54,172 nt of DNA from a virus (IMGVR_UViG_3300023084_000027:1-54172); one strand, 5' to 3'; counted from the first letter of the stretch, positions 7,467-15,536 are shown. The notes: generated by a model not told the origin, from the sequence alone. Numbers and translations: made by a program.

Positions 7467-8064
7467 CTATTGTGTAAACACCGGAGGATACCCTCACGTT
7501 TTTGAAGTCCCGAATCGTGAATGGTTGTGGGTTGACATTCCTAAAAATGCATCATATGTTATTAAACAAAATTACAGGGTTCAATTTTTGACAAGAGCAG
7601 TAACCGCTTGTTCCATGCCGAACGCGCTAACCCTGCAGCAAGTAGAAGAGATTGACAAACCAGTATATTTCATATACAGAGACCCAGTCGAGAGATTTAT
7701 ATCGACGTTCTGTTATTATTTCGTCCCCGGTAATCATGACGCATATATGGGTGTTGATTGGTTAGGGGTCACTCGATGGCAAAGACCCGCTCAATGGAAA
7801 TTAGAGTTCTTATTTGACAACCTAGATACATTACCGGAAATACAAATGTACCATCACTGGTTACCACAGTCTCATTTCGTTGGTGACTGGAACATGAGAA
7901 AACTGGTATTTAAACAGCACAGACTGCACGACTATTTTGATATGAAAATCATGTATGCCAATGAGACACGCAAAGCAGGATTCACACTGAACGAGAATCA
8001 AATAGCAAAGGTCAAAGAGATCTATGCAGATGACTACAAACTTGACATGATAGAAGAGGTATAG
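7444..8064 (+). CDS. Carbohydrate sulfotransferase-like protein
   Basis: A 206-residue protein starting with GTG at 7444, overlapping the previous gene by 23 bases. IPKNAS (residues 32-37) matches the 5'-phosphosulfate-binding loop and IYRDPVERFIS (77-87) matches the 3'-phosphate-binding motif of PAPS-dependent carbohydrate sulfotransferases. It would move sulfate from PAPS to a sugar hydroxyl. An N-terminal CQCNYC pair is unusual; it could bind metal. Its place in the operon suggests the phage-made glycan is sulfated. No PAPS synthesis gene is seen here, so host PAPS is assumed. Confidence 0.75.
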   Translation: MKKNCQCNYCVNTGGYPHVFEVPNREWLWVDIPKNASYVIKQNYRVQFLTRAVTACSMPNALTLQQVEEIDKPVYFIYRDPVERFISTFCYYFVPGNHDAYMGVDWLGVTRWQRPAQWKLEFLFDNLDTLPEIQMYHHWLPQSHFVGDWNMRKLVFKQHRLHDYFDMKIMYANETRKAGFTLNENQIAKVKEIYADDYKLDMIEEV

Positions 8065-8065
8065 T

Positions 8066-8770
8066 ATGATAGTTTATTGTGTATATACAGCACAAGATAA
8101 CGAGTCGATCAAAGGAATGAACCGATGTCGCAACTCAGCAAGAAAATATGACATCGACTTTCAACCGTGGGTAGGAGTATACTTTAAGAACCTGAAAGAG
8201 AAACACGAAGAACTGGGCATACGTGCGAAATACAAACCTGTTCCCGGTGGTAGCACCAGTTTCGATCAGAAGTACGCACCACAGTCACGTGTAGCAAACG
8301 GAACAACTCATTATGAATTGTATCTACGTGCAGCGAGACTGAACACTCCTATCGCTATCGTTGAGCATGACGCAATATTTCAGGCACCACTGCCCGAAGT
8401 GTTGCCAGAGAACATAAACGATTCCATCGTGCAGATCTCGTCACACAACGAGAAACAGATGACAGTGGAACTGCTTGAGACGTGTGGACGTGCGAACAAG
8501 ATGCGCAAGTATGGTAAGACACAAAAACCATATCGTGATTGGTCCGAAGAGATAGGAGTCATCCCGCATCCACTATCAGGGACGAACGGCACGAGTGGAT
8601 ATATCATTGGTCCGGGTGCTGCGCAGAAAATGGTTGACTACATAAAGGCAGACGGTGTGGGGTTTGCCGACAGATTGAGAGAAGAACACATAGGCGAGGG
8701 CAACTTGTATTTACAGGTACCACAGTGTGTGGTTTGTCCGCATGACATAAGATCAACGAGGTTATACTAA
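8066..8770 (+). CDS. GT25-type glycosyltransferase, copy 1
   Basis: A 234-residue protein of the LPS-type glycosyltransferase 25 pattern. The core is THYELYLRAARLNTPIAIVEHDAIF near residues 93-118: a helix followed by a Glu-His-Asp metal site. SGYIIGPGAAQKMVDYI near residue 175 is the usual second block. It begins one base after the previous stop and overlaps the next ATG. Two more GT25-like genes follow downstream (9399 and 10115) with the same EHDA motif, so the operon has a small paralog family, each perhaps adding a different sugar. Confidence 0.75.
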   Translation: MIVYCVYTAQDNESIKGMNRCRNSARKYDIDFQPWVGVYFKNLKEKHEELGIRAKYKPVPGGSTSFDQKYAPQSRVANGTTHYELYLRAARLNTPIAIVEHDAIFQAPLPEVLPENINDSIVQISSHNEKQMTVELLETCGRANKMRKYGKTQKPYRDWSEEIGVIPHPLSGTNGTSGYIIGPGAAQKMVDYIKADGVGFADRLREEHIGEGNLYLQVPQCVVCPHDIRSTRLY

Positions 8771-9402
8771 TGAGTGAATTGCTTGAGATATTTGATAAAA
8801 ATGGTTGTGACAAGGGGACAACGGGGCAATACGCACACCTCTATCACACAGTTTACGAACCCGCATTCGAACCCTTTCGTAACGATCCTATCAATATCCT
8901 TGAAGTCGGCATTTGGAAAGGCACGAGTCATCAGTCATGGGTAGATTATTTTCCTAACGCACAAGTCTATGGTATCGACGTGTTCACGCGAATGAAAGAG
9001 AGTGATGTTCCAGTTCTTCAGCACGAACGTGTTCACCATCTCAAGGCAGACAGTACCTCGTATGCTCTGCCCATGCTGGTAGAACAGGCATTCGGTAAAG
9101 ACATTCAATTTGATTTCATCATCGATGATGGTCTGCACACACCCGAAGCAAATGCGATGACGTTCAAGCACCTGATTCGATTCCTCAAACCTACAGGCAG
9201 GTTCTTCATCGAGGACGTGTGGGCACTGGACAAACTCACTACCGAAGAGAGTAAGCACCCTTGGATCCAGAAACCAGAATACAGCATGCTTGAATATAAC
9301 AAATTCATTGCAGCATTAGAAGGATATGCAGTCAAACGTCACGATCTCCGCAAGATAAGCAAGATCACTAACAGTTACATATTCGAAGTTAGGAAAGTAT
9401 GA
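8770..9402 (+). CDS. SAM-dependent sugar O-methyltransferase-like protein
   Basis: A 210-residue class I methyltransferase of the MycE/rhamnosyl-O-methyltransferase-like group. Evidence is the N-terminal DKGTTGQYAHLYHTVYEPAF, motif I ILEVGIWKGTSHQSWVDYFP, acidic strand VYGIDVF, then DFIIDDGLHTPEANAMTF, where the Asp-Asp and His are usual metal and base residues in this group, and RFFIEDVW. It probably methylates a sugar hydroxyl of the glycan built by neighbours. It sits between two GT25 genes with one- and four-base overlaps. Confidence 0.75.
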   Translation: MSELLEIFDKNGCDKGTTGQYAHLYHTVYEPAFEPFRNDPINILEVGIWKGTSHQSWVDYFPNAQVYGIDVFTRMKESDVPVLQHERVHHLKADSTSYALPMLVEQAFGKDIQFDFIIDDGLHTPEANAMTFKHLIRFLKPTGRFFIEDVWALDKLTTEESKHPWIQKPEYSMLEYNKFIAALEGYAVKRHDLRKISKITNSYIFEVRKV

Positions 9403-10118
9403 GAGCAAAAATAATTGTCCTCAGCATGAATGCTGAATCGTTCAAACATGCTGATGCATGTAACAACTCGTCTATCACAGTCGAGAACAACTTTCAGATC
9501 GAAAGGTTTCTAGCGTCCGAACCCAAAGACGTTGACAAACAAATGAGCGAGTTTGGTATCAAGTGGAATTACCCTTGGAACGGTGAGCAAGTCACCGACT
9601 TTGCATCAGGCATGGTGAAGACAGGATACCAGACTGCAGAACCCAAGAAAAGAATCGCTTGCTTTCTCTCTCACTATCGACTGTGGAGAGAGTGTGCTGA
9701 GAATGATGAACCGTATCTGATACTAGAGCATGACGCAATATTCACACGCAAACTCGACGTGAAGTTACTCAACTCTTCTCCCGTGTCGATCATATCAATC
9801 AATCAACCGCAACCCGGTGCAACACCACAAGCATTAAAATATGAGCAGGCAGTGGTCAAGTATGGTGGACAAAAAGGATCTCGAATCGTACCCGTGCCTC
9901 TTATAAACACGTGGAACGTTCCCCAAGGATTGCCGGGCAACTCTGCATACTGGATGAAACCAAAGGGAGCACAGATTATGATCGACTTGGTTGATAAATA
10001 TGGTGCATGGCCAAACGATGCCATCATGTGTAAACAACTAGTAGGACATAATAACCTTGGGTGTTTGTATCCGTTTTCTACTCGTGTTCAATCAACTTTA
10101 TCGACGACAACTCTATGA
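9399..10118 (+). CDS. GT25-type glycosyltransferase, copy 2
   Basis: A 239-residue protein with the most typical GT25 core of the three: KKRIACFLSHYRLWRECAE, then EPYLILEHDAIFTRK at about residues 105-122, and GNSAYWMKPKGAQIMIDLV farther on. The EHD residues would hold the metal and nucleotide sugar. The ATG overlaps the methyltransferase stop by four bases. Its C-terminal end (FSTRVQSTLSTTTL) overlaps the next start by an ATGA. The sugar is unknown. Confidence 0.8.
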   Translation: MRAKIIVLSMNAESFKHADACNNSSITVENNFQIERFLASEPKDVDKQMSEFGIKWNYPWNGEQVTDFASGMVKTGYQTAEPKKRIACFLSHYRLWRECAENDEPYLILEHDAIFTRKLDVKLLNSSPVSIISINQPQPGATPQALKYEQAVVKYGGQKGSRIVPVPLINTWNVPQGLPGNSAYWMKPKGAQIMIDLVDKYGAWPNDAIMCKQLVGHNNLGCLYPFSTRVQSTLSTTTL

Positions 10119-10777
10119 GAAATTTTGTAATCGCAATCCCTCACATGGCAGCATCGATGTCAGCAGCAGAACGCTGCATGAAATCTGGTGCCAAATATGA
10201 TATGAAAATAGAACCGTGGGCGGCAACAACTCCGAAGGATGACGTTCTAGCGATGTTCGAAGCACGTGGTATCAATCCACACTATTTCAACGAACAAGGC
10301 AACTCATATATTGCCAACTGCATGTCCGCATTTATGTCACACTATCGCATTTGGGAATGGTGTGACTCAAACGAGGAAGAGGTCACCATCTTCGAGCACG
10401 ATGCTGTGCTGATCGACAGGATACCAACTGTACCCTATGATGCAGCAATTACGTTTGGTCAACCCAGTTATGGCAACTGGAAACAACCGACGAACATCGG
10501 TGTTGGTCCTCTCACACATAAAAACTATTTTGGTGGTGCGCATGCCTATCGTATCAAACCCAAGGCAGCACGAGCATTCATCTATCAAGCGACAATAGCA
10601 GAACTCGCAGGACCCACGGACGTATTCATCAACAAAGACTGGTTTCCATGGTTGCAAGAGTATTACCCATGGCCAGTCATAGCACAAGATGCGTTCACCA
10701 CGATTCAACGTGAGGGTGGATGCAGAGCAAAGCACAATTGGGATCCCGACAAATATGGCATATATCAAGTCCAATGA
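10115..10777 (+). CDS. GT25-type glycosyltransferase, copy 3
   Basis: The ATG at 10115 in an ATGA overlap is the likely start (220 residues); the frame from 10061 would overlap the previous gene by 58 bases. The core is NCMSAFMSHYRIWEWCDSN and VTIFEHDAVLIDR, and GGAHAYRIKPKAARAFIYQA. It is alignable by eye with copy 2, showing duplication of the gene. It overlaps the next gene by 23 bases. Confidence 0.75.
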   Translation: MRNFVIAIPHMAASMSAAERCMKSGAKYDMKIEPWAATTPKDDVLAMFEARGINPHYFNEQGNSYIANCMSAFMSHYRIWEWCDSNEEEVTIFEHDAVLIDRIPTVPYDAAITFGQPSYGNWKQPTNIGVGPLTHKNYFGGAHAYRIKPKAARAFIYQATIAELAGPTDVFINKDWFPWLQEYYPWPVIAQDAFTTIQREGGCRAKHNWDPDKYGIYQVQ

Positions 10778-11414
10778 GATATTCATCACCGGATGCGACT
10801 CAAAATGTGAGTGGCAACTTCAGTGGTTTCTAAAGCGATATCGTAAGCACAACGACACTCCCATTGCATTTTGTGATTTTGGTGTCTCATACGAAACCAG
10901 ACTCTGGGCACAATCTGCATTTGATGAGGTCTATGAAATACCCATTCAGCACAATGCTGGGTGGTTCTACAAACCTCGTGCGATTCGACATGCACCTGCC
11001 AAAACCAAAGTATGGTTGGACACAGACATCGAGGTGCTAGGTGATCTGAGCGGCATTTTCACCCTGCTTCAACCAGAGCAACTCAATATGTGTCAAGATC
11101 GCCCTTGGATCAAGCGTCGAGGTGAGATGTGGCACAACTCTGGCACGGTGGGTGTAATTGGTACACCACAAATTCTGATTGACTGGGAGCATCGATGCGT
11201 GAATCATGCCAAGCAGGGAGATCAGGAGGTGCTGCACGAGATGCTTCAAAACGACATCTTAAGACTAAAATATATAAACACACTCCCGCAGAAATACAAC
11301 TGGTTGCGTATTCAGTTGCTTGACGGTGAGGACATGGATGGTAAATTGTGCATGCATTGGACAGGCATGAAAGGCAATATGGAAATAGAGAAGCAGATTT
11401 ATAATGACCAATAA
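10755..11414 (+). CDS. GT8-like nucleotide-sugar transferase
   Basis: Starting at ATG 10755 (219 residues). KVWLDTDIEVLGDLSGIF near residue 95 holds the Asp-Thr-Asp metal motif of GT-A/GT8 enzymes; NSGTVGVIGTPQILIDW and the closing HWTGMKGNM are the usual later blocks. The N-terminal IFITGCDSKCEWQLQWFLK is an open-strand start. It shares its fold type, not close sequence, with the gene at 5320. The overlap of 23 bases with GT25 copy 3 is the largest in this block apart from the sulfotransferase, so the start is moderately sure. Confidence 0.7.
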   Translation: MAYIKSNEIFITGCDSKCEWQLQWFLKRYRKHNDTPIAFCDFGVSYETRLWAQSAFDEVYEIPIQHNAGWFYKPRAIRHAPAKTKVWLDTDIEVLGDLSGIFTLLQPEQLNMCQDRPWIKRRGEMWHNSGTVGVIGTPQILIDWEHRCVNHAKQGDQEVLHEMLQNDILRLKYINTLPQKYNWLRIQLLDGEDMDGKLCMHWTGMKGNMEIEKQIYNDQ

Positions 11415-12108
11415 AGTGATACACGTTTTAGGCAACGGTGACAAGGCAGCATACTATCAGGAGCAACCGCGTCACGGTATGAAATTACTTTGTAATATGC
11501 CACCCTTCGAAGTGCCAGCAAAAGAGGTCTATGCAACTTGCATGGTAGATTTCAAAATGATGGCAGCACTCACCGAAGGATCGATCAACATTGATCAATA
11601 TATGTGGGTGCTGGGCACTCGTCCTCGAATCTGGATGTATGAGCGATCTGCATTCTATATGAAATATGCACCCAACATCAAAGAATTTTACACTCACGTG
11701 CCTGACTATGCTGGCAACGCGACCAACTTTAATTGTGGACACATGGCAGTGCATTATGCCTGTGCCAAGCATCGTGCAGACGAGGTACACCTGTATGGAT
11801 TCGACACTATATTTGACTTCAATATGCGTTCTATTACGGACCTCTACCTATCCAGTGATCGGACTGATGTGAACAACTATCGATTGCTCAACAACTGGAG
11901 ACCCGTATGGAGAGACATTTTTCGAGAGTTTCCAAAGACTGAGTTCATATTTCATCACAATCATTCAGATTTCAAGATTCCGAAGCTTGACAACATGCGC
12001 GTGGTAGTGTATGATAAACCTTTAAGTAAAGCACAAGAGCGTAAAGATGAATCCGATATCTCAGATGGTCGAGGCATGGATATACAACGGGTCACACCCC
12101 GTGTTTGA
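11404..12108 (+). CDS. GT42/DUF115-like putative glycan protein
   Basis: A 234-residue protein. The opening IHVLGNGDKAAYY, a later CNMPPFEVP, ATCMVDF, and NCGHMAVHYACAKHRADEVHLYGFDTIFDF recall the layout of DUF115 and family 42 (sialyltransferase-like) proteins: a Gly-Asn-Gly loop, an Asn/Asp pair, then a Ser/Cys-Gly helix followed by a GxD strand. This is a fold-level resemblance only. It closes the glycan operon; the next gene is nuclease-related. It overlaps the neighbours by 11 and eight bases. Confidence 0.45.
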   Translation: MTNKVIHVLGNGDKAAYYQEQPRHGMKLLCNMPPFEVPAKEVYATCMVDFKMMAALTEGSINIDQYMWVLGTRPRIWMYERSAFYMKYAPNIKEFYTHVPDYAGNATNFNCGHMAVHYACAKHRADEVHLYGFDTIFDFNMRSITDLYLSSDRTDVNNYRLLNNWRPVWRDIFREFPKTEFIFHHNHSDFKIPKLDNMRVVVYDKPLSKAQERKDESDISDGRGMDIQRVTPRV

Positions 12109-12796
12109 GCATGCCCAATGGTTTGTTTTAGACTACGAAGATCTCGATACCACCGAAATCAATGGCAAACGACAATATATAACACCGGAAGGTGACAGTT
12201 ATCCATCTGTCACCACAGTATTATCAATTTTATCAGAAGAATCAATTGCGAAATGGAAAGCAAGGGTTGGTGAAGATGAAGCTAATAAGATTTCTACACG
12301 TGCTTCTCGACGGGGTACTGCAGTTCATGAACTGGTCGAAAAGTATCTGGATAACTGCCCTGATTACCGTGATGGTTATATGCCTTCTACGATTGATTCT
12401 TTCTTAGCAATTAAGGGTGTACTCGATGCAAGAATCGGAAAAATTTACGCGCAGGAATGTCCTCTTTATAGCAACCATCTACGTCTCGCTGGGCGTGTTG
12501 ATTGTGTTGCTGAATTTGACGGAAAGATATCGATCATTGACTTCAAAACCTCTCGAAAAGCAAAACGTCGAAACTACATCAAAAACTATTTCGCCCAAGA
12601 AGCAGCATATGCCATCATGTGGGAAGAGCGAACTGGTATGCCTATTGAACAACTCGTTACCATCATCGCTGTAGATGATATGTACGGTGCTGGACCCGGC
12701 AATCAGGTCTATATAGAAAAACGAGATGATCACACCAAATTATTAAGGGAAACCATTGACCAATATACTCAGAGACAGCGTCAAGGATCTGCATGA
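12101..12796 (+). CDS. PD-(D/E)XK family exonuclease
   Basis: A nuclease of about 231 residues. The core GRVDCVAEFDGKISIIDFKTS has the spaced Asp, then Asp-x-Lys of the PD-(D/E)XK fold; YFAQEAAYAIMWEERTG is the Gln-containing motif of the RecB-like branch. Upstream is ITPEGDSYPSVTTVLS, typical of the exonuclease of marine T4-like phages. I choose GTG 12101 (overlapping the previous stop by eight bases, giving MFEHAQW...) over ATG 12047, which would overlap by 62. It likely works in phage DNA processing or recombination. Confidence 0.8.
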   Translation: MFEHAQWFVLDYEDLDTTEINGKRQYITPEGDSYPSVTTVLSILSEESIAKWKARVGEDEANKISTRASRRGTAVHELVEKYLDNCPDYRDGYMPSTIDSFLAIKGVLDARIGKIYAQECPLYSNHLRLAGRVDCVAEFDGKISIIDFKTSRKAKRRNYIKNYFAQEAAYAIMWEERTGMPIEQLVTIIAVDDMYGAGPGNQVYIEKRDDHTKLLRETIDQYTQRQRQGSA

Positions 12797-13280
12797 CGCA
12801 CTTGAGGCAACTCCTTTTGCGATTCGCATGTTCGAAGGTAAACTCACCGTAGCAGAACGAAAAGCATATTATGCCTCTCAACAACCCATATTCGAGTATC
12901 TAGATCAGCACGTCTGTTCAACCTACCTCGAACGTGCTCCTATTTTCCAGCACGATATTGATGCTCTTGCAGGAGCACCCGCAACTCGTCCGATTGCGAC
13001 TCACACCTATGTGTCACATCTCAAAAATCGTGCCAAAACACTCGATCCGCATCATTATGTGAACTACATGGGTTTGCTGTTTGGTGGTCAAATCATGAAG
13101 AAAATGTACCCTCAGACTACCATTTACGAATTTCCTCGCCCCATCGTGCAATGCCGTGAACTCATTCGCAATCAACATTGCCACACGATCAACTCTGAAT
13201 TCATCGAGGAAGCACGACAAGGATTCCAATTCCAAATCAATATTTTTACCGAACTAGGAGTGCTGCACCATGTGGGATGA
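12756..13280 (+). CDS. ho1: Heme oxygenase
   Basis: A 174-residue protein that would open heme to biliverdin, iron and CO. LHDALEATPFAIRMFEGKLT at the N-terminus contains the proximal heme ligand (His13), and YMGLLFGGQIMKK near residue 105 is the glycine-rich distal helix. YYASQQPIFEYLDQH is the second conserved helix. The start is TTG 12756, the only in-frame option near the conserved region, with AAGGGA (12745-12750) five bases upstream. It is shorter than cyanobacterial enzymes (about 240 residues), lacking C-terminal helices. It overlaps the exonuclease by 41 bases and the bilin reductase by 11, so the two pigment genes are coupled. Confidence 0.88.
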   Translation: MTNILRDSVKDLHDALEATPFAIRMFEGKLTVAERKAYYASQQPIFEYLDQHVCSTYLERAPIFQHDIDALAGAPATRPIATHTYVSHLKNRAKTLDPHHYVNYMGLLFGGQIMKKMYPQTTIYEFPRPIVQCRELIRNQHCHTINSEFIEEARQGFQFQINIFTELGVLHHVG

Positions 13281-13935
13281 ATTCATTCGCCTATCAGAAT
13301 CATTTTCAATACTCTTCGAAGGACATTTTGGTAAATCACAACCAATACCATTCAAAGAGCATCCAGACCACACCAATCTCGTTTACTCCTCAGATAAACT
13401 CGCACTGGGCCATATCTCGATCATCGACAAGCGAAAAGAAAAAGGTCTATGGATGATGCATGTTGCTGCCTATGCTAATTCAGACTATCCCATGCCTGTA
13501 TTCGGATATGATGTTGTAACATCTAAAACCAAGGTCACAGGTGTGTTTTTCGATGTCTCGCCCACTCTCATACCATCTAAGACAGAAAACTATTTCGCAG
13601 AACTCACACGTCCATTTAAGACAGAACGTACACGTGAACTACCACCATGGGCAAAAGAGATCTTTTCTCCTCATATGATTGCCGCAGGTATGCCCAAACC
13701 CAATGAGATCAAACAACTCTCTTATCTGGGACGTATCACTCTCACACACTGGATCGAAGAACTTCAGAATAAACAAGTACAAAGTGACATAGAATTCATT
13801 GCCCATCAAAACAAAATCCTAAAGAAATACTGCCAGAATCAGTTACAAAATACCAACTCAAAAAACGTCATGTTATCACTTGGATTAGATGAAGATTATG
13901 TCGATACATTCAAAAAATACCAATTCCCGTTTTAA
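13270..13935 (+). CDS. pcyX: Ferredoxin-dependent bilin reductase, PcyX-like
   Basis: A 221-residue protein of the ferredoxin-dependent bilin reductase family (PcyA/PebS/PcyX), which reduces biliverdin to a phycobilin. PMPVFGYDVVTSKTKVTGVF near residue 75 fits the conserved Pro-hydrophobic-Phe-Gly-x-Asp segment with its catalytic Asp, and FFDVSPT is the second family block; SPHMIAAGMP and a helical C-terminus follow. PcyX is known from uncultured oceanic viruses next to a heme oxygenase and yields phycoerythrobilin. The arrangement here is the same. The choice of PcyX over PebS rests on length, neighbours and the absence of cyanophage genes, so the exact product is inferred. Confidence 0.75.
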   Translation: MWDEFIRLSESFSILFEGHFGKSQPIPFKEHPDHTNLVYSSDKLALGHISIIDKRKEKGLWMMHVAAYANSDYPMPVFGYDVVTSKTKVTGVFFDVSPTLIPSKTENYFAELTRPFKTERTRELPPWAKEIFSPHMIAAGMPKPNEIKQLSYLGRITLTHWIEELQNKQVQSDIEFIAHQNKILKKYCQNQLQNTNSKNVMLSLGLDEDYVDTFKKYQFPF

Positions 13936-14010
13936 AACTTCAGTTTATTGCTCGCAGTTCGGTTCACACCACCCATTATAATGATATCATAATCAATTGA
14001 GGAAGTAAAA

Positions 14011-14685
14011 ATGAATCACGAAGCATTTGTCTATCTCTGGTTTGATGCCAAAAATCGTATGTTCTATCTGGGATATCACAAAGGACATCCCGATGATGAT
14101 TATACGCATTCATCCACGATAATGGAATCGTTCACCAAAAAGACTATTCCTACCTACATGCGTCGTAGAATACTTGCAACGGGTACACATCAAGAGATGC
14201 TTGATCTTGAGAATAAATTACTCGAAAATCGTAAAGAAAAGTGCTGGGACAAATATTATAATGTCAATGTAGCATTTCCACCTCCGCCTATGTATGGTGA
14301 AGATCATCCAATGTGGAAAGGAGGAATATGGTCTGACCCTGAAAAGATAAATGAATATTATCGTGATTATTATGCTAAGAATGTTGAAAAGAAACGTAAA
14401 TATGCTCGTGAATATCGACGTGAATATCGTAAAAAGAATCCTGAAAAGATGCGTGAATATGATCGTCAAAGGCGAGCAATAGATGCTGATAAGAGACGTG
14501 AATATCGTGTGAAGAATGCTGAAAAGTTACGTGAATATGATCGTAAATATCGTGAAAAGAATCGTGATACGATACGTGAAAAGAATCGTGAACGAAAACG
14601 TGAATATCGTGCTAAGAATCGTGATAAGTTACGTGAATATTACCGTCAATATTATGCTAGGAAGAAAGCAGAGAAAGCATTATAA
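14011..14685 (+). CDS. GIY-YIG-like putative homing endonuclease with REY repeats
   Basis: A 224-residue protein. The N-terminal 85 residues look like a GIY-YIG-type nuclease found in phages: FVYLWFDAKNRMFYLGYHKG, then THSS and a helix with DLENKLLE whose Glu may be the metal ligand. A short linker (YGEDHPMWKGGIW) resembles NUMOD-type DNA-binding segments. The last 110 residues repeat a highly charged unit around KNxEKxREYxRxY, predicted as long helices that may wrap DNA. A ribosome-binding site GAGGAAG is at 13999-14005. It forms a pair with the HNH gene that follows (TAATG overlap), like a mobile intruder behind pcyX. Confidence 0.65.
   Translation: MNHEAFVYLWFDAKNRMFYLGYHKGHPDDDYTHSSTIMESFTKKTIPTYMRRRILATGTHQEMLDLENKLLENRKEKCWDKYYNVNVAFPPPPMYGEDHPMWKGGIWSDPEKINEYYRDYYAKNVEKKRKYAREYRREYRKKNPEKMREYDRQRRAIDADKRREYRVKNAEKLREYDRKYREKNRDTIREKNRERKREYRAKNRDKLREYYRQYYARKKAEKAL
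14402..14639 (+). repeat. Repeated CGTGAATAT-containing units inside the endonuclease gene
   Basis: The nonamer CGTGAATAT occurs seven times at irregular spacing, usually followed by a CGT/GAT codon. It encodes the REY repeats of the charged tail. The region is a likely place for length change by slippage or recombination. Confidence 0.7.
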
Positions 14686-15047
14686 TGACTAAAAATACAA
14701 AAACTTGCACTCAGTGTTTCCAAACTCTGCCCAGAACGTTAGAATATTTTCACAGCAATGGTAAGCACTATTTTTCATCAAAATGTAAACCTTGTCATAA
14801 TGAATATAATAAAAATAGAGACAATAGAACAAGAAAATGGTACAAAGAATACAAGCAAACTCTTTTCTGTGTGCAGTGTGGATTCGATGATTACCGTGCA
14901 TTAGTCTTTCATCACAGAGATCCTAGCACCAAATCCTTTACAGTTTCAAATCATACTAATAGAAGCAGAGAAAACCTACTAAACGAAATTGCTAAGTGTG
15001 ATGTTCTATGTGCAAACTGCCACTCAATAGTTCATCATGTGGAATAA
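14685..15047 (+). CDS. HNH endonuclease
   Basis: A 120-residue HNH nuclease. Two cysteine pairs (CTQC...CKPC and CVQC...CANC) hold zinc and frame the HNH core LVFHHRDPSTKSFTVS and CDVLCANCHSIVHH; the two adjacent His of the first block and the His of the last are the active-site residues. Its ATG overlaps the previous stop. Free-standing HNH genes of this kind in T4-like phages often are homing or nicking enzymes. The following 58 bases carry a late-like promoter. Confidence 0.85.
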   Translation: MTKNTKTCTQCFQTLPRTLEYFHSNGKHYFSSKCKPCHNEYNKNRDNRTRKWYKEYKQTLFCVQCGFDDYRALVFHHRDPSTKSFTVSNHTNRSRENLLNEIAKCDVLCANCHSIVHHVE

Positions 15048-15072
15048 TGTGGGTAATTGTGGGTAAGCAATA

Positions 15073-15080
15073 TCTAAATA
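15073..15080 (+). promoter_or_regulatory. Late-type promoter before the DUF454 gene
   Basis: TCTAAATA matches the T4 late box TATAAATA at seven of eight positions. It would put the RNA start near 15086, giving a 20-base leader with AAGG before the ATG at 15106. The identical octamer occurs on the minus strand in front of gp4. Confidence 0.45.
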
Positions 15081-15105
15081 TACAAATAAAATAAGGTGCA
15101 GAATT

Positions 15106-15498
15106 ATGCGTAAAATGTTGTGGATGTGTGCGGGATATATTTCTCTTGCCCTAGCGTATATTGGATTTGTAACACCCGGTATACCGTTCAGTATCTTTCT
15201 AGTGTTCTCTGCCTACTGCTTTGCTAAGTCTTCTCCACGTATGCATGCATGGATCTACAATCACAAGCACTTTGGACCCTTCCTCACTGGATGGGTTGAG
15301 AAGAGAATATTCCCCACCCGATTTAAGTATGCTATGGTGCTTGTCATGTCATCCTCACTTGCCTTTCTATGGTTCACCACATACAATCTTAACGCAGTAC
15401 TCTGGTCTGGAATCTTCATGGCATTGGTTGCTATATGGGCATGGAGATATCCCGGTTCAGAAGAAGAATACCAAAAAAGACTTGACAAGAAGTCGTAA
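15106..15498 (+). CDS. DUF454 (YbaN-like) inner membrane protein
   Basis: A 130-residue membrane protein. YISLALAYIGFVTPGIPFSI, AKSSPRMHAWIYNHKHFGPFL and the later hydrophobic pair (YAMVLVMSSSLAFLWF and LWSGIFMALVAIWAW) are the features of the DUF454/YbaN family, with four predicted membrane passes. The cellular function of the family is unknown. It is rare as a phage gene and could alter the host envelope or complement a host homologue. It stands alone, preceded by the endonuclease pair and followed by promoters. Confidence 0.8.
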   Translation: MRKMLWMCAGYISLALAYIGFVTPGIPFSIFLVFSAYCFAKSSPRMHAWIYNHKHFGPFLTGWVEKRIFPTRFKYAMVLVMSSSLAFLWFTTYNLNAVLWSGIFMALVAIWAWRYPGSEEEYQKRLDKKS

Positions 15499-15510
15499 AT
15501 GTGTTACCCT
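15482..15510 (+). promoter_or_regulatory. Possible sigma70-type promoter at the end of the DUF454 gene
   Basis: A perfect TTGACA (15482-15487) is followed after 17 bases by TACCCT (15505-15510), a weak -10. It would transcribe the micro-frame at 15537. Confidence 0.35.
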
Positions 15511-15536
15511 AAAGCTTAACTCGAAAGGGGGAATAT

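Noticed and set aside
12047-12100. Upstream part of the exonuclease frame
   Set aside because: It would overlap the previous gene by 62 bases and carries no family sequence; GTG 12101 fits better.
13977-13982. TATAAT upstream of the GIY-YIG-like gene
   Set aside because: No -35 box at 16-18 bases; the closest TTGCTC is 23 bases away, so not listed as a promoter.
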